Source: Sympetrum striolatum (Eukaryota > Arthropoda > Insecta > Odonata > Libellulidae). Taken from it: DNA of 64,000 bases. The number at the start of each line of letters is the position of its first letter. Positions within the stretch are counted from its first letter, which is position 1. Shown here in pieces: positions 36,547 through 47,280 of the stretch. A program made the translations under genes and the position numbers. The stretch covers positions 70,671,454-70,735,453 of the forward strand of contig OX388345.1 of assembly GCA_947579665.1 (NCBI GenBank), read 5' to 3'. A model generated the notes under the pieces. The model was not told the DNA's origin and searched no databases. It saw only the letters and a program-made list of their open reading frames with translations.

Positions 36547-37063
36547 ATCGTGAAGCCGCACACTTTATTGTGCACAATTAATTCTTTCTTTCCATGATAT
36601 TTAAATTAATTTAACGTTTTGACGATGTGTGTCATGCGTTGTTTCTGAATTACATTCATCATGATTTTATTCAAAATTTTAATCGATCTTTCATCTAATT
36701 CAAACATCTTAAAAACGAGTTGAGGAGCTTGGAAGTGTTTGAACGATACCTTGAACATCATTTCCTCTTCCCAATTTATTTTGATGTGAATCAACCGCAA
36801 GGCCAATTAAGAAAGAAAAGAGGTATCCTCTCCCTTGAACTTGACACCTTTCCCAATCGATTCATTAGCCTTCACTCTGACCGTCAAAAGGAAACAGCTT
36901 CATTAGCGCCCCTCCTCGTTAAGAAATAAAAACAACCCGACCGTAAAGTAAACCAACGATGGAGATTCCCGTGCTTATAAGGTTTATACAGCGGGGGAGC
37001 CGGGAGTTCACCGGGTGCAACAGGGTTTTCGGGAATGTTGACGATGAAAATGAACAGCAGACT

Positions 37064-37119
37064 TTGTATTTTCCACAAGAAATATTTTTGTAATAAAATA
37101 TTTCTTGTGGAAAATACAA
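37064..37119. repeat. perfect 25-bp stem hairpin with 6-nt loop
   Basis: The 25 bp at 37064-37088 (starting TTGTATTTTCCACAAG) are the exact reverse complement of 37095-37119; the loop is TGTAAT. No mismatch breaks the stem. It could be a recent inverted duplication by template switching, a minimal foldback element, or a hairpin RNA source. No flanking duplication is evident and no known miRNA sequence is recognised in it. Confidence 0.85.
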
Positions 37120-37337
37120 TACAGCCATAAATTGCGTTCCACCAAGTAAAGTCAGTTCATATCGATTTTAATGTTGATGATGTTGGTAATTCGTTGAGGG
37201 ACATATGTTTTGTAGCAAATAAATCCTCTAGATTGGAAAGTGAACTGTAAAGTAAAGAGATTAAGTTTAAAAACTGTGGGTGAAATAAAACTAGATACGC
37301 AAAGGTGTTACTTTGTTGATGGCCGGATAATGGAAAA

Positions 37338-37404
37338 GAATTACTTTGTACACTCGCACAAAATTTATTAGAGCGACATGTTTTGCTAGCAGACCGTCAT
37401 CAGG
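37338..37404 (-). repeat. Penelope/hammerhead-like retroelement remnant, copy 1
   Basis: On the minus strand CCTGATGACGG is followed by CTAGCAAAACATGTCGCTC and an AATAAATTTTGTGCGAGTG stretch. CTGATGA followed shortly by a (G)AAAC word is the layout of hammerhead ribozyme cores reported in Penelope-like elements. Here the GAAA is changed to AAAA and stem II is weak, so activity is doubtful. The AAACATGTCGCTC block and its continuation recur at 58281-58345. No Penelope RT is visible nearby. Confidence 0.4.
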
Positions 37405-38034
37405 CAATTGTTTCATCAATCCCAAGTAAAAATTTTAATAAATTGATCGAACGAGGTATTCACTGACCGTGGATTATTACGTTGTATTCACCTATTGTTA
37501 TTCAATCAATTTTTAAAAGCTTTGGTATTATATTGAAAATGATTTAAGCAATAATTGGTGAAAATATAATTTACTCGCGAATTCAGTAGTTAATCAATCT
37601 AGCGTAATGCACGTTAATGTTCATTTGTGACGGGGCGTGATCTTTTTGCCAATCAATCCAATCTGTCAATCGAATCAAATATTTAAATCATAATAACAAA
37701 TAAATTATATCAAGTTGTTGATTTCTATTGTCATAGCGACAAATTAATGCAAATAAATGACAGAAAAGTAATGTTATAACCATGCTGAATATATGTCAGT
37801 GGACTATTCCTTAAAACCAGCAAACATCGTCAATGAAAAAATAAATTTCAAAATATGAATGTTTTCATAATATTTATGCGGATAGTGACTCTCTATCTCT
37901 CTACCTCTCTCTTATGCCTGGAGCGATAACCTACCTCACACCAATCCTTCTTCCAATCATTGAGCAATGATTACCTCTTTATAGGGTGAATTGTAGTCTA
38001 ACCATTTTTACAATTAACCTCATGAAAACACACA

Positions 38035-38080
38035 GACGACCATGTCCAACCAGGGTTCGAACCCAGGAGCATTAGATTGG
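38035..38080 (-). repeat. tRNA-derived SINE fragment
   Basis: On the minus strand an exact B-box consensus (GGTTCGAACCC) sits in CTCCTGGGTTCGAACCCTGG, followed by TTGGACATGG, comparable with CTGGTTAGGGCATGG at 23655-23720. Upstream sequence does not fold into a convincing D- and anticodon arm, so it is called a SINE fragment. Confidence 0.5.
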
Positions 38081-41000
38081 GTCGGGCAACACCACCTTCC
38101 CTCCAACGAGTAGACGAAAGTTTCCGGCCCGTGGATCTCTCGAAAGGCACTTTCCAAATAAAGGCCTGAAAAGGGAACTTGGGCCAACGGAAGGAAGAGG
38201 AGACGGCAGCCAAGTGGGAAAGGTAAACTTGGGAACCCTTTTCTTATTGATGGAATTGGAAAGGAGGTCCCTAACTAACTCGAAGTCGTGACGACACTCC
38301 AGATCGCTGTGGAGATGTCCTCAACTTTACATACCCTACTGCTTACTAATCATCCCCGCTACGCAAACAGTCGGAGAGGCCCTTCAGCGTCTGAATGTAA
38401 AGGTCAAGTGGCCGAACGAAATAAAGGGAGGAAAAGCTCGTGGGAGCATTCCTAATGATGGTGCCGCGGAATGCCGTCGAATCACTTTGAATGAGGATAA
38501 AGATGCTCAAGAGTTTATAGGTCGGTTTGCCGTAAATTCAACTTTCAATGAGTGATCCACGAGAGGTGTATTTATTGCAAGTTTACTGAGGATTCAGATC
38601 AATGCGATTAATACAAAATACGATGACAAGTTCATGCAAAAGTAAAGGCCAACATTAACTGAAAGTTTCAATGGGTATAATATTTTTAGGAACAAATTTT
38701 ACTTAAACAATTATCTGCTAATTTCGTCAATTTATTAATTTCGTATTTAAAATTTTCCATGCATTATACTAATAAATAAAATTTAAGGACCAATAAATTA
38801 CTATCGAGTTTAGGATAAACGCTTGTAAAATTATATTTTAATGATCAAGCATCGCTTGGTGAAATTTAAGATTTCTCAAAAAAGGAGCTTCAAGAAGCTT
38901 CCTCAGGAATCTTCTGTGGAAATTACTTAATGTTTCTTATTTTAAGATGCTTGAATATATATTTAGTAATCTCCCAGGTTTTCGATCACTTTTCAGCCGT
39001 ATGAATGAAACGATCTTTGTAATTTTAGCCTTGATTAAAAGACTAAAATATGAGTAGATGTTTCTGAAACCGCATCTTCCTATCGTTTAATCACTCTGAA
39101 ATTGATAATTATCATAAAAAGTTGACATCTTTAATTTGGCACGAGATATTAAAAGGCAAATTATGTCTCTTTTTCATCTAAATTAGAAAGCTTTGCTGTC
39201 CTTCCAGATTTATTGGTTGGTAAACGTGAAAATCGATTAGGTTTACAGATGAAGTTCATTTTGAATGTCATAAAAATAAGTTAGATATAATTCATTTACT
39301 CTTTTGAAAGAAGAAATTGATATTAATGATATTAATTACATTGTTTTTACTATTATATGCTGATTAAGTTCATTTAAATTTTGGTCGATAAGAGAGGAGG
39401 GGATGAAATTCAATTCCGGGGGGCCCATTCCAATAGGCTAAGCGGAATACACTTCTGACATCGTGGGCATTATAGAATGACATGTTGCATCTCTATTTAA
39501 TCAAGTTCAGTACATCAAAATCAATAAAAAGCTTTTGTGCACCCTTCGCTTGGTTTTGGTAAGCATTATCTTCTCTCTTCTTCCATACGATACTGAGTTT
39601 GCGAACTTTCTCAAGCATAAACTCCAACTCTGCGCTCTCTTCCATAGATATGGAACTATATTTAGGAGCGCACTAAACCTCTAACCGAAGGCTCGTTTTC
39701 TCCTCGTTAAATAATATCGCTCTTCTCTCGTGAGAGGCGTTCTTTTAGGGATCGGTTCGATTTACGCCGAGGGGCATCTGCCGACCGTTTCACAAGGATC
39801 ACTTCGCGGATCCACCGCAAAAGCCTCCCGCGGAGCCGTGAATGGCGTCGCCCCGGAAACTCTTTGAATGCCGTCCATTCCCAAGTTTAGAGGCGTCTTG
39901 CGAAAGAGGAAGATCGATTCCCGCCTTCTTTAACGGCCCATTCCTCGCTATTTATAAACTTACGCGTTATTGCTATGCTTTTTCATTTACTATCGGTGCC
40001 TTGATGTGGTAATTGCAAAATGGCGAAAGGGGCCTGATTTTAGATACTAAGCAAGTAGTTACTAAATAAATGCAACGTATAAACTGATGATTACTGTTGA
40101 AGATATGTACACAAAACCATCCAGGGTGGATAAAACTGAAGCGGCCATAACTGTATTTACCCAAGGTGCGATTTCTCGTAATGTATATAATAAGAAATCA
40201 ATCGATGGTTTCAGTTCCGACATCAGCTATAATACTACATATCAGGTGAGATTAACTCCATTTAGAATTAGAGGTTTAAAATCTCCTATAATCCTTTTCG
40301 TCGGCGTTCCTCTTCTCAGTCCCTGGTATTCCGAGAAAACAAGAAAGAACACCGCACTTTTAGAATGTGAAAAATAAGGTATATACGATTTATTCTTGTT
40401 TACTAGAAAAATGAGCTAATGCTAGTATGAATAATTAAGTTAATAATAATAATATTAATTTTGCATGCATTTTCATTATTTATACTTTTAATTAAATCAT
40501 TTCTTAGTATCAATTTGGCTCGCACTTTAGTAACAGTTTGGCTCACACAATTATTTTTTAAGAGTGAAATTAGGACAACCGTAACCAGGGTTGTCTGCTT
40601 CAACCTTTCTTCTAACATATTGCTTAAAACCCGCGTAGAGTATTAATGAAATTGTTGTATGATTCTGATATCTTTAGATTTCATGCTTTTCTATTTCATT
40701 GCAACATTTCTGCCTTCCAATTTCCCAACACATAAATTGCTTTCGACAGTCTCCATTTGTTTTTTCTTCAAGCTTCCATTTCTTTTTCTTTTAGCTTACT
40801 AACGTGCCTGCGTTATTCTTCATTGATTTTGTGCCTATTATATTTCAGTGCATCCTTAAGTTAATAGTGCCAATCTTAAAGAATAGGCAATGGCACATCA
40901 ACTGTATTACTGGCTAAATTTTATTTTTTCAGTCAGAGAGGCACTTAAAAATAATATGTCTTATTGCTCTACTCTGTTTACCTTTTTGTAACGCATTAGA

Positions 41001-43140
41001 TTAAATGTTTTTTTTTAAGCCTAAAAGCAGATCACTCTTAATTTGCTTTAACATTCCTACCGTTATCATGAAAATGGATGGAAGGTCCTTCGGCAGAAGC
41101 ATCCGTTCCAATGAAGGCCTATTAATAGCCCCATCCATCTATATTTGTATCCATCCCTATCGCGTCCCATCTCTCGATCGCCGGAAGAGGCGGACGTGAC
41201 CGATAAAAATCCTGGAATCGGAATCCCGGACGTCGAAAAACTAAAATCCACTCGATTAACGTCCGCGCTAGAGATGCCTTAAAAGCTAACGGCAGTGGAA
41301 GGATGCGCAAGCGGTCACGTGACCTCCGAGGGAATGAGTGCTTTACGACTCTAATTCGTCTTCTGCGCATTTTCGTTCAGGTTTTCCGAACTCTTTATTT
41401 AGTGTTACTGACGCGCTTGTGGAGGTTATCTTTTACGCCCCGCGTTCCGCCAATCCCTGGGCTTCCGCCAGGGGATTTTCGAGGGTTTTCCTATGGGGAT
41501 GGAGTCATTAAGCGAAGATGATACATCCGAGGAAAAATACGCGTGAGTAACTGCCGTTGAGAGGGTGAAGAACCAAGTGTTTATTGGTCGGGGTTTATGT
41601 TGCGCTCTTTTATAGACCGCCAGTTGCTGGATATTTTACGGAAGGGTACGAACTAAGATGTGATTTATTTGGCGATACACGAGTTTATTACAGGAAAATA
41701 GCGCAATTTTGCAAAATTCCGTGTAGAACATTCCATTACAAATCGTTTTGAAACATCGAAGAATTAATAAAAAGCCTCTAAATTTTCAGTTTGTTATACT
41801 TTTATCGTATTTTATCTCCCTCTATTTTTCTGTTCATTAGTATGAATGCTTATCAGCATTTTGCAAAATTCAATAGTTTTCACAACGTTGTTTACCCAAC
41901 TGCTCTTTTTGAAATTAAATTTCTCTCGGAATATCTCTTTTCAGAAATATTAATGTTGTGTAGTTTGTTTGTATCTTTCGAAAGTATGGATTGCTTCAAA
42001 AATATAACTTATTAGCTAATTTTTACTTGAACAGGAGACTAATTAACTAATTTTTAACTGAGAGGAACCTCTCACCTCTCCATGTTACCCTTACCATGAG
42101 CTTCCGATTTAATTTACGGTACATTAATAACTTATTTCTGAAGTTAGCCATGCACGTTTAATGATATAGGCGTAGCTAACGGTCTCTGCCAACATGTAAA
42201 AGCTTGTGTATGATACTAGTGCCTCCGATTTTCGAATACTTCAGCTCATAACATACATACTTATGTACAAACAATTCACCGTTACCCTAGAAAAGCTTGC
42301 TACATTGTAGTAACTCAAAGTAGGGAACCGCTAACTTATAAGTGTATGCATTACCGACGGCATCAAGTAAAATTTTAATTCAGAATTTACTCTTAAGAAC
42401 TCGTCATTAATCAATACGCAAAGAAGTGGCGGATATTTTGAAAGAAAGTTTCCCGAAGGAGCAGTAAATCATCGTCAAGGAAAAACTCGAAGGGGAATTC
42501 TGTTTTAAGCTCTTTTAAGCCGCTCGTTATTCAGCCCCAACCATTCAGACGGCGAAGAAGAGGATTCTAGCAAGACAGGGATGCTTAAACATTCGCGCTC
42601 TCTAAATTTGATTGGCTTCCCCCTCGCCCTTTTTTGATTCTTTCGGACGTGTGACGCTCGAGCCACGCTGATGTTCCAAGGACTGTTCCTCCTAATTGGG
42701 AGTGCCAGCGGGCACTGGGCCATCGCACCCCACCGAGCTCTCATAAGCGGAACGCCTCCCCTGAGAGATAATGACTCACGAGTTGCTTCAAATGGTTTAA
42801 TTGCCGTTGATTCAAGGGCGGAGAAATTGAACTTGGTCGAGCCGAAACTTCCCAAGATCCGTGCTCGTCTTTAAGTTATTTGTCGCTGAAAGTGTATTTA
42901 TTATGTGTGTTATTCATTTCGAGGGGTGGTTTGAACGTAAACACTCCAAGCATTAGTAAAAATATAATTTGTTTCGCCCCGATTACATTCAGTAGCACAA
43001 ATGTTTATTGAGTTGGTGATTATAATCAGGATTATATAAAAAGTGGATACGAATTAAACAAAATAATAAAATGAGAAAAATGATCACACAGCATCACTCA
43101 TTTTATCCTTGGTTACATTGGGGTATTAATATTTTAATTA
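38081..43140. other. gene-free spacer with four GC-rich islands
   Basis: GC/CpG-rich blocks at about 38020-38560, 39600-39960, 41060-41640 and 42480-42880 alternate with AT-rich DNA. ORFs of 60-116 codons lie in them on both strands, overlapping, and none resembles a known protein. An imperfect 40-bp duplication (TTAGCTAATTTTTA versus TTAACTAATTTTTA) is at about 42013-42060. The 96-codon ORF at 40087-40377 lies in ordinary AT-rich DNA and matches nothing I know. Confidence 0.5.
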
Positions 43141-43209
43141 AAGGCTTCGAAGAGGGAATGAGGCTTGCTAGGTGAGATGAGGAGTGAGATAGTTTTATTG
43201 CTCTTCTCG
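43141..43209 (-). repeat. dispersed repeat C, copy 1
   Basis: Read on the minus strand, CTCACTCCTCATCTCACCTAG, CAAGCCTCATTCCCTCTTC and GAAGCCTT follow one another and match 51441-51512 at most positions. A third, shorter copy is at 54955-54999. The type of element is unknown; there are no coding remnants or clear ends. Confidence 0.6.
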
Positions 43210-43869
43210 CTGAACCCGAGTATTCCAAATGGAAAAAGTTCACGCAAAAGCAGTGCACAGCAAAAACAGTACAATGACCCTATAAATATTCCTTTGTGCA
43301 TCCGATAATGAGTTACCAAAAAAATTCATACCTCAGTGTCCTATGTGTGCCAGCCATTAGGATGAGTGAGGTAGATGACCATCAAGTTATATTTAACTTC
43401 CTTTTTTCTATCTTTTCTTTGTACTGTGCCTTTGATTTTGCTTATTTTCAACAATGAACTTAATATTAAATTTAGTTAGAATAATATTCCCTGGCAGTGG
43501 GGATTAGATTAAATTCTTATAGCTTAAATTCTTATAAATTATTATGTATGTCCGCAAATTTATAATTTACTGTGATTTTGCCTTTTTAATTTCTCGAATG
43601 AACTTCATTTTTTGATGGCAGATAATAAATGAATAGTTTCGGAGCACTTAAATGAAAGAAATGATTTATTCTCTTCTATACGTCTTTTCCTTTTTGGAGT
43701 CTTTTGTTCTCTGGACTGCCTAGTTTTGCTTCTGGAAATAGCATCACATCGTTTCTTGATATTTTAATGGAATATTTGTTTTTTATTGGTGCTCCATTAT
43801 ATAAATTCGGCTACATTTGTGGAACATCTTTTGATGTGAAAAACATCTGTGAGAAATTAATCTGAATCC

Positions 43870-44480
43870 AAGGCCTCAATGATTCCAATCATCATTATCT
43901 GGGAGCGTACCAACTAGAAGACTCCTAACCCATCTTCGCCGCATCTCAAATAGCCCTTCATCTTCATGCAAGGCCGGGAACTTGTTTACTTCGAGGGTTA
44001 GCTCAGTGACGCCTGTTGATGCCGCAACCCGCGCTACGTGGAAGCATTCGTTTTGAGAACAACAAACGAGTCTATTGTGATCCCAGATCAAGAGCGCTCT
44101 CTTTTACATTTTAGCGACTTTTATCGCATTTCGATCGAATTGCCCTGCGAAGCATCGTCGGAACCCCTTGATGTCGAATGTTCTTTGATGTCCGCCCTTG
44201 TTGAGAGGCCGTAAATTTCCATCGATGATTCCGGCTGTGTTTTCCACTCGATCAGCTCATTAACCCTCATCCTGCGGGGCGATGTTTTCGGAACCTGGCA
44301 ACGGGGTTGCTAATGGCCACTCCCTGCGTCCTTCGCCCATAGATTCGACGGGAATCGCTTTTATTGACCTAGTTTCTCTTTCACACTCCCCTGCGTTACC
44401 ATGGCGAGGGAGTGTCTCCATTGACGACGAGTCAATGGGTCAAACAGGAAGAGGAAGGACCGCATTGTCGCACGGATGAC
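43870..44480. other. GC/CpG-rich island
   Basis: About 600 bp are distinctly richer in G+C and CpG than their flanks, with several short overlapping ORFs and no recognised family. It is of the same kind as the other islands in the window. Boundaries are by eye. Confidence 0.4.
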
Positions 44481-44564
44481 GCGCTTCCGCCATATTCAGC
44501 CTACTTGAAGAACGCTTGCCTTCCTTCTTTCTTTCTTTGTATGCTTTCTCTCACGAGGATTGTA

Positions 44565-44804
44565 CTCCTGCACAAGTTACACCACTACGTTCAAAGAGTT
44601 CCCGAACTTATATTTTCACCGCGAAAACGCCGAACAGGAGAAATGTAAAATGCTGGTGGCAGATAGCGCTACGTATTTTGGGTACAACTACCTACCACCT
44701 AGTTATCTATCTATCACCAGAATTTTACATTTCTCCTGCTCGTCGTTTTTACGGGGAAAAAATAAGTTTGGGAACTTTTTGGACGTAGTAATAATGCAAA
44801 GGAG
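44565..44804. mobile_element. 240-bp foldback element with about 100-bp arms
   Basis: The left arm (about 44565-44667) and right arm (about 44703-44804) are inverted copies. The block AGGAGAAATGTAAAAT, then CTGGTG and (G/T)ATAG, is nearly identical, and similarity continues outward through AGTTCCC(A/G)AACTTAT to ACTACGT(T/C)CAAA. Roughly 35 bp, including CTACGTATTTTGGG, separate the arms. Several small ORFs run through it but are frame accidents. It may be a MITE or foldback transposon; a transcript would fold into a long imperfect hairpin. Confidence 0.7.
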
Positions 44805-44867
44805 AAGGTATTTAGGAGAGGTAGCAAGATTAGTCATTTACTCGAGGAAAATCAAAATTTCCCCGAA

Positions 44868-44920
44868 ATGTGGATGATCCGGGTTCGGGTCCCGGTCTCC
44901 TCAGACTTTTTTTCATATCC
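44868..44920 (+). repeat. divergent tRNA-like repeat, probably family A
   Basis: GTGGATGATCCGGGTTCGGG, then TCCCGG and TCTCCTCAGACTTTTTTTCAT, parallel the 19745-19800 copy and the 3' half of the hairpin-flanked family (T-arm, short linker, T-run, CA). The B-box is one or two changes from consensus. It starts about 60 bp after the foldback. Only the 3' half is visible. Confidence 0.4.
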
Positions 44921-45118
44921 TTTCACACTTTGGAAGGAAAAATTTCCTTACCCTACAATGATAGGAATACTCTCTAAGAATACAATAAGAGAACTCTTTA
45001 TCTCCTTCTCTACTCTCTCCTGCTTTAAGCCATTATTGGGAGAGCCATCTTATCCCCATGGAAATGAACATTCATTTGAAAAAGTCATTCTATGGCGCTG
45101 TAAAATACTCAGTATCTG

Positions 45119-45122
<4 letters not shown>

Positions 45123-45188
<66 letters not shown>
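45123..45188. repeat. (TA)33 microsatellite
   Basis: Sixty-six bases of uninterrupted TA, preceded by a TATG variant and followed by CA. An ORF through it (Tyr-Ile repeats) is an artefact. It is likely length-variable and able to extrude cruciforms. Confidence 0.95.
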
Positions 45189-45191
<3 letters not shown>

Positions 45192-45439
45192 GCTTCATTA
45201 CCTCATCAAAGGGTGACTCCTAGCCGGCCAACTTTATCACCTTCCCCTAGTTAATAGTTCCCCAAATTTCTTACTATGACTTCGTATTAGTATCGTTTTA
45301 GATTTTTCTAAAGATTTTTTCTTGTTCTTTTAGTGTTTGATGGTATGATCGAGTAATTTATGTGGTTGCTACGTGGAATAGGAGCCAAATTGCAATCTCT
45401 TGATTTAATAAAGATAATAATGTACAACATAAGGATCCT

Positions 45440-45465
45440 AGATAATCTTACGAGTAAGATTATCT
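45440..45465. repeat. 12-bp perfect inverted repeat, 2-nt loop
   Basis: AGATAATCTTAC, GA, GTAAGATTATCT. It is a small palindrome followed by TTGTTTTTC; no function is evident. Confidence 0.7.
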
Positions 45466-46799
45466 TGTTTTTCAAGGAAATAAACTGAAAAGAATTATAA
45501 AAAGACGAGGTGATTCAATCGGTAAAACAATAAACCGCGATGGTCCTATATAAATAGAACTGGATGGAATGGCGAAGGGAAGGAATAACGAGGAAGACCT
45601 AGTTTGAATTACGAGCGACAGGTGGTGGCTTCTTCAAGTTAAGAATTACGAAGGAATGAAGCAACTGGGAAGGGATACTGTTTTGAAAAGCTGCAGTTAA
45701 CCAAGCCTCGGTTCGAGGGATGAAAATTCGGAATTTTCTTCGTACAGTCCTAAGTTTTTAAACTTATTTCCTGATCTATCTTGCCTAATCCTGTATTTAC
45801 CCTCACGTATCCCTTCCATTTTTAATACGCAAGTGCTGATCCCCCAGCCTTTCTCCATTCTAACTCTAGCCCTCCTATCTTAAAGCTGTTTCTCATTTAT
45901 ACTCGTCATATCAAAACGTTTTTGCTTCATTTCGTCCCACGGAATGTCTCCGGAATGCATCGAATTTCCCATTTTTTTATTTCCTCGTCACTCACTAAAA
46001 TACCAACTATGTAGATTTTTTGTTGCCCTGTGCTGTGTTTCGTTATCATATTTTGGTCTCATCGGAGAGTTTTCATTTTTTGTCCACCTCAAGGGTGTCT
46101 GAAGTGTTTTTGTTCACATTCTGCTACTATTCATCCAAGAGATCGGATGGAAAGATGAGGCCCTCATTTCCTTCGTATTTCATCGCTTTCAGGGTGCCAA
46201 GACAGATATTTCCCCCGTTCTTTTTGTCTAAGTCTATGGTTTCAGTTTCACACCCTTCGTTTGTACGAAAGGCAGTGGACCTGAAGACTGAATGATATGC
46301 GAGTTAGGAAAAGTACACTAGTATTAGGAGGAAGTATTCGTTGCATAGAGTCCATAGTCCATAGATTGCTATTTTGCATTAAAGCAGGGATACTATTTTA
46401 TCTAATAGATTTTTTTATTTAACGTAGATAGATTTTAAAGGTAGATATATTCGAATTAATCGAAGGTGTACTATTTCCTTTTCGAGTTTAAATTTTGTTA
46501 TCGTGAGTGCAAACGCGAGACGGACAAATCTGAAAAATGTTAATGAGTTTTTAAATATATCCATTTAAAGCTTAAGAAAGCAATATAAGGTGATACCTTA
46601 GCAAAAAACCTGTTTTGCGTAGCATCTTATTTTTAACTGCTATCTGAATGCAGCTAAGAAATAAAAAAAAATAAAAATACAGGCACTGAAATAATTTGTG
46701 AAAATCCGTGTGCAATCCTATCAGAAACGGCAAAAAGCTATTGATAGTTATTTTTTATCGAAAAAGAGTTTGGTGCTTTTGATCGGTGTTTATGCTTGT

Positions 46800-47107
46800 T
46801 GTATCTATCCTTGAAAGAAAGGAGATTGGAAGCTAGGCTGCGATTGCTTAATAAATTCAGGGAAACTACATTTTCGGAAGATACAACCGGTATCATGCAA
46901 CCCCCCTGCTACCTCGGTCGATCCGATAATGAACGTAAGTTAAGATAAATAGATGCTAGGACGAATCGTTTTAAAAATTCATTCTTTCCGCGAACGATAC
47001 GCGACGATAACCGAATAAGGAAGTAGTTTAGATTCAACTGGTGTTTACACCCCCTGCCACACGCCGAAAGGCGGCTTGTAGGGTATTAATGTAGATGTAG
47101 ATTTAGG
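46800..47107 (+). mobile_element. old 5'-truncated CR1/L2-like LINE copy (3' end)
   Basis: The plus strand encodes the C-terminal tail of the same RT family as 56388-57695. LLNKFRE, PPCY, TNRFKNSFFPR and a final RK-stop can be followed in one frame, with one internal TAA at about 46948 and many substitutions. The 3' UTR keeps the CTGCCACACGCCGAAAGGCG hairpin and ends in short ATGTAG repeats. Coding similarity begins at about 46811, so nearly all the RT is missing, the usual result of incomplete reverse transcription. The Jockey-like sequence begins within about 200 bp. Confidence 0.8.
47062..47073 (+). other. 3' UTR hairpin with GAAA tetraloop, CR1/L2-like old copy
   Basis: CGCC-GAAA-GGCG forms a 4-bp stem closed by a GNRA tetraloop just upstream of the hexamer tail. 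The identical hairpin is kept in the younger copy (56348-56359, minus) although the surrounding sequence has diverged. In L2/CR1-type elements a 3' stem-loop and short tandem tail are known to serve RT recognition. Confidence 0.6.
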
Positions 47108-47280
47108 ATCTGAAACCCCGCAGGGAATCGTATTTCGGCCAACAACTGTGATATCGAGTAATCTTCCTTCGCCGAGACATCGCTTGGTATAATCTCGGCC
47201 AGTTTTTTTTACCACTCTACCCCTTGTCTCACTACCAAAAGATTTATGTATCCCCCCCTAATTATCATCCTGAGCAATAA

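Noticed and set aside
44868..45254. 128-codon ORF with a Tyr-Ile repeat
   Set aside because: The repeat is a translation of the (TA)33 microsatellite and the ORF starts in a tRNA-like repeat.
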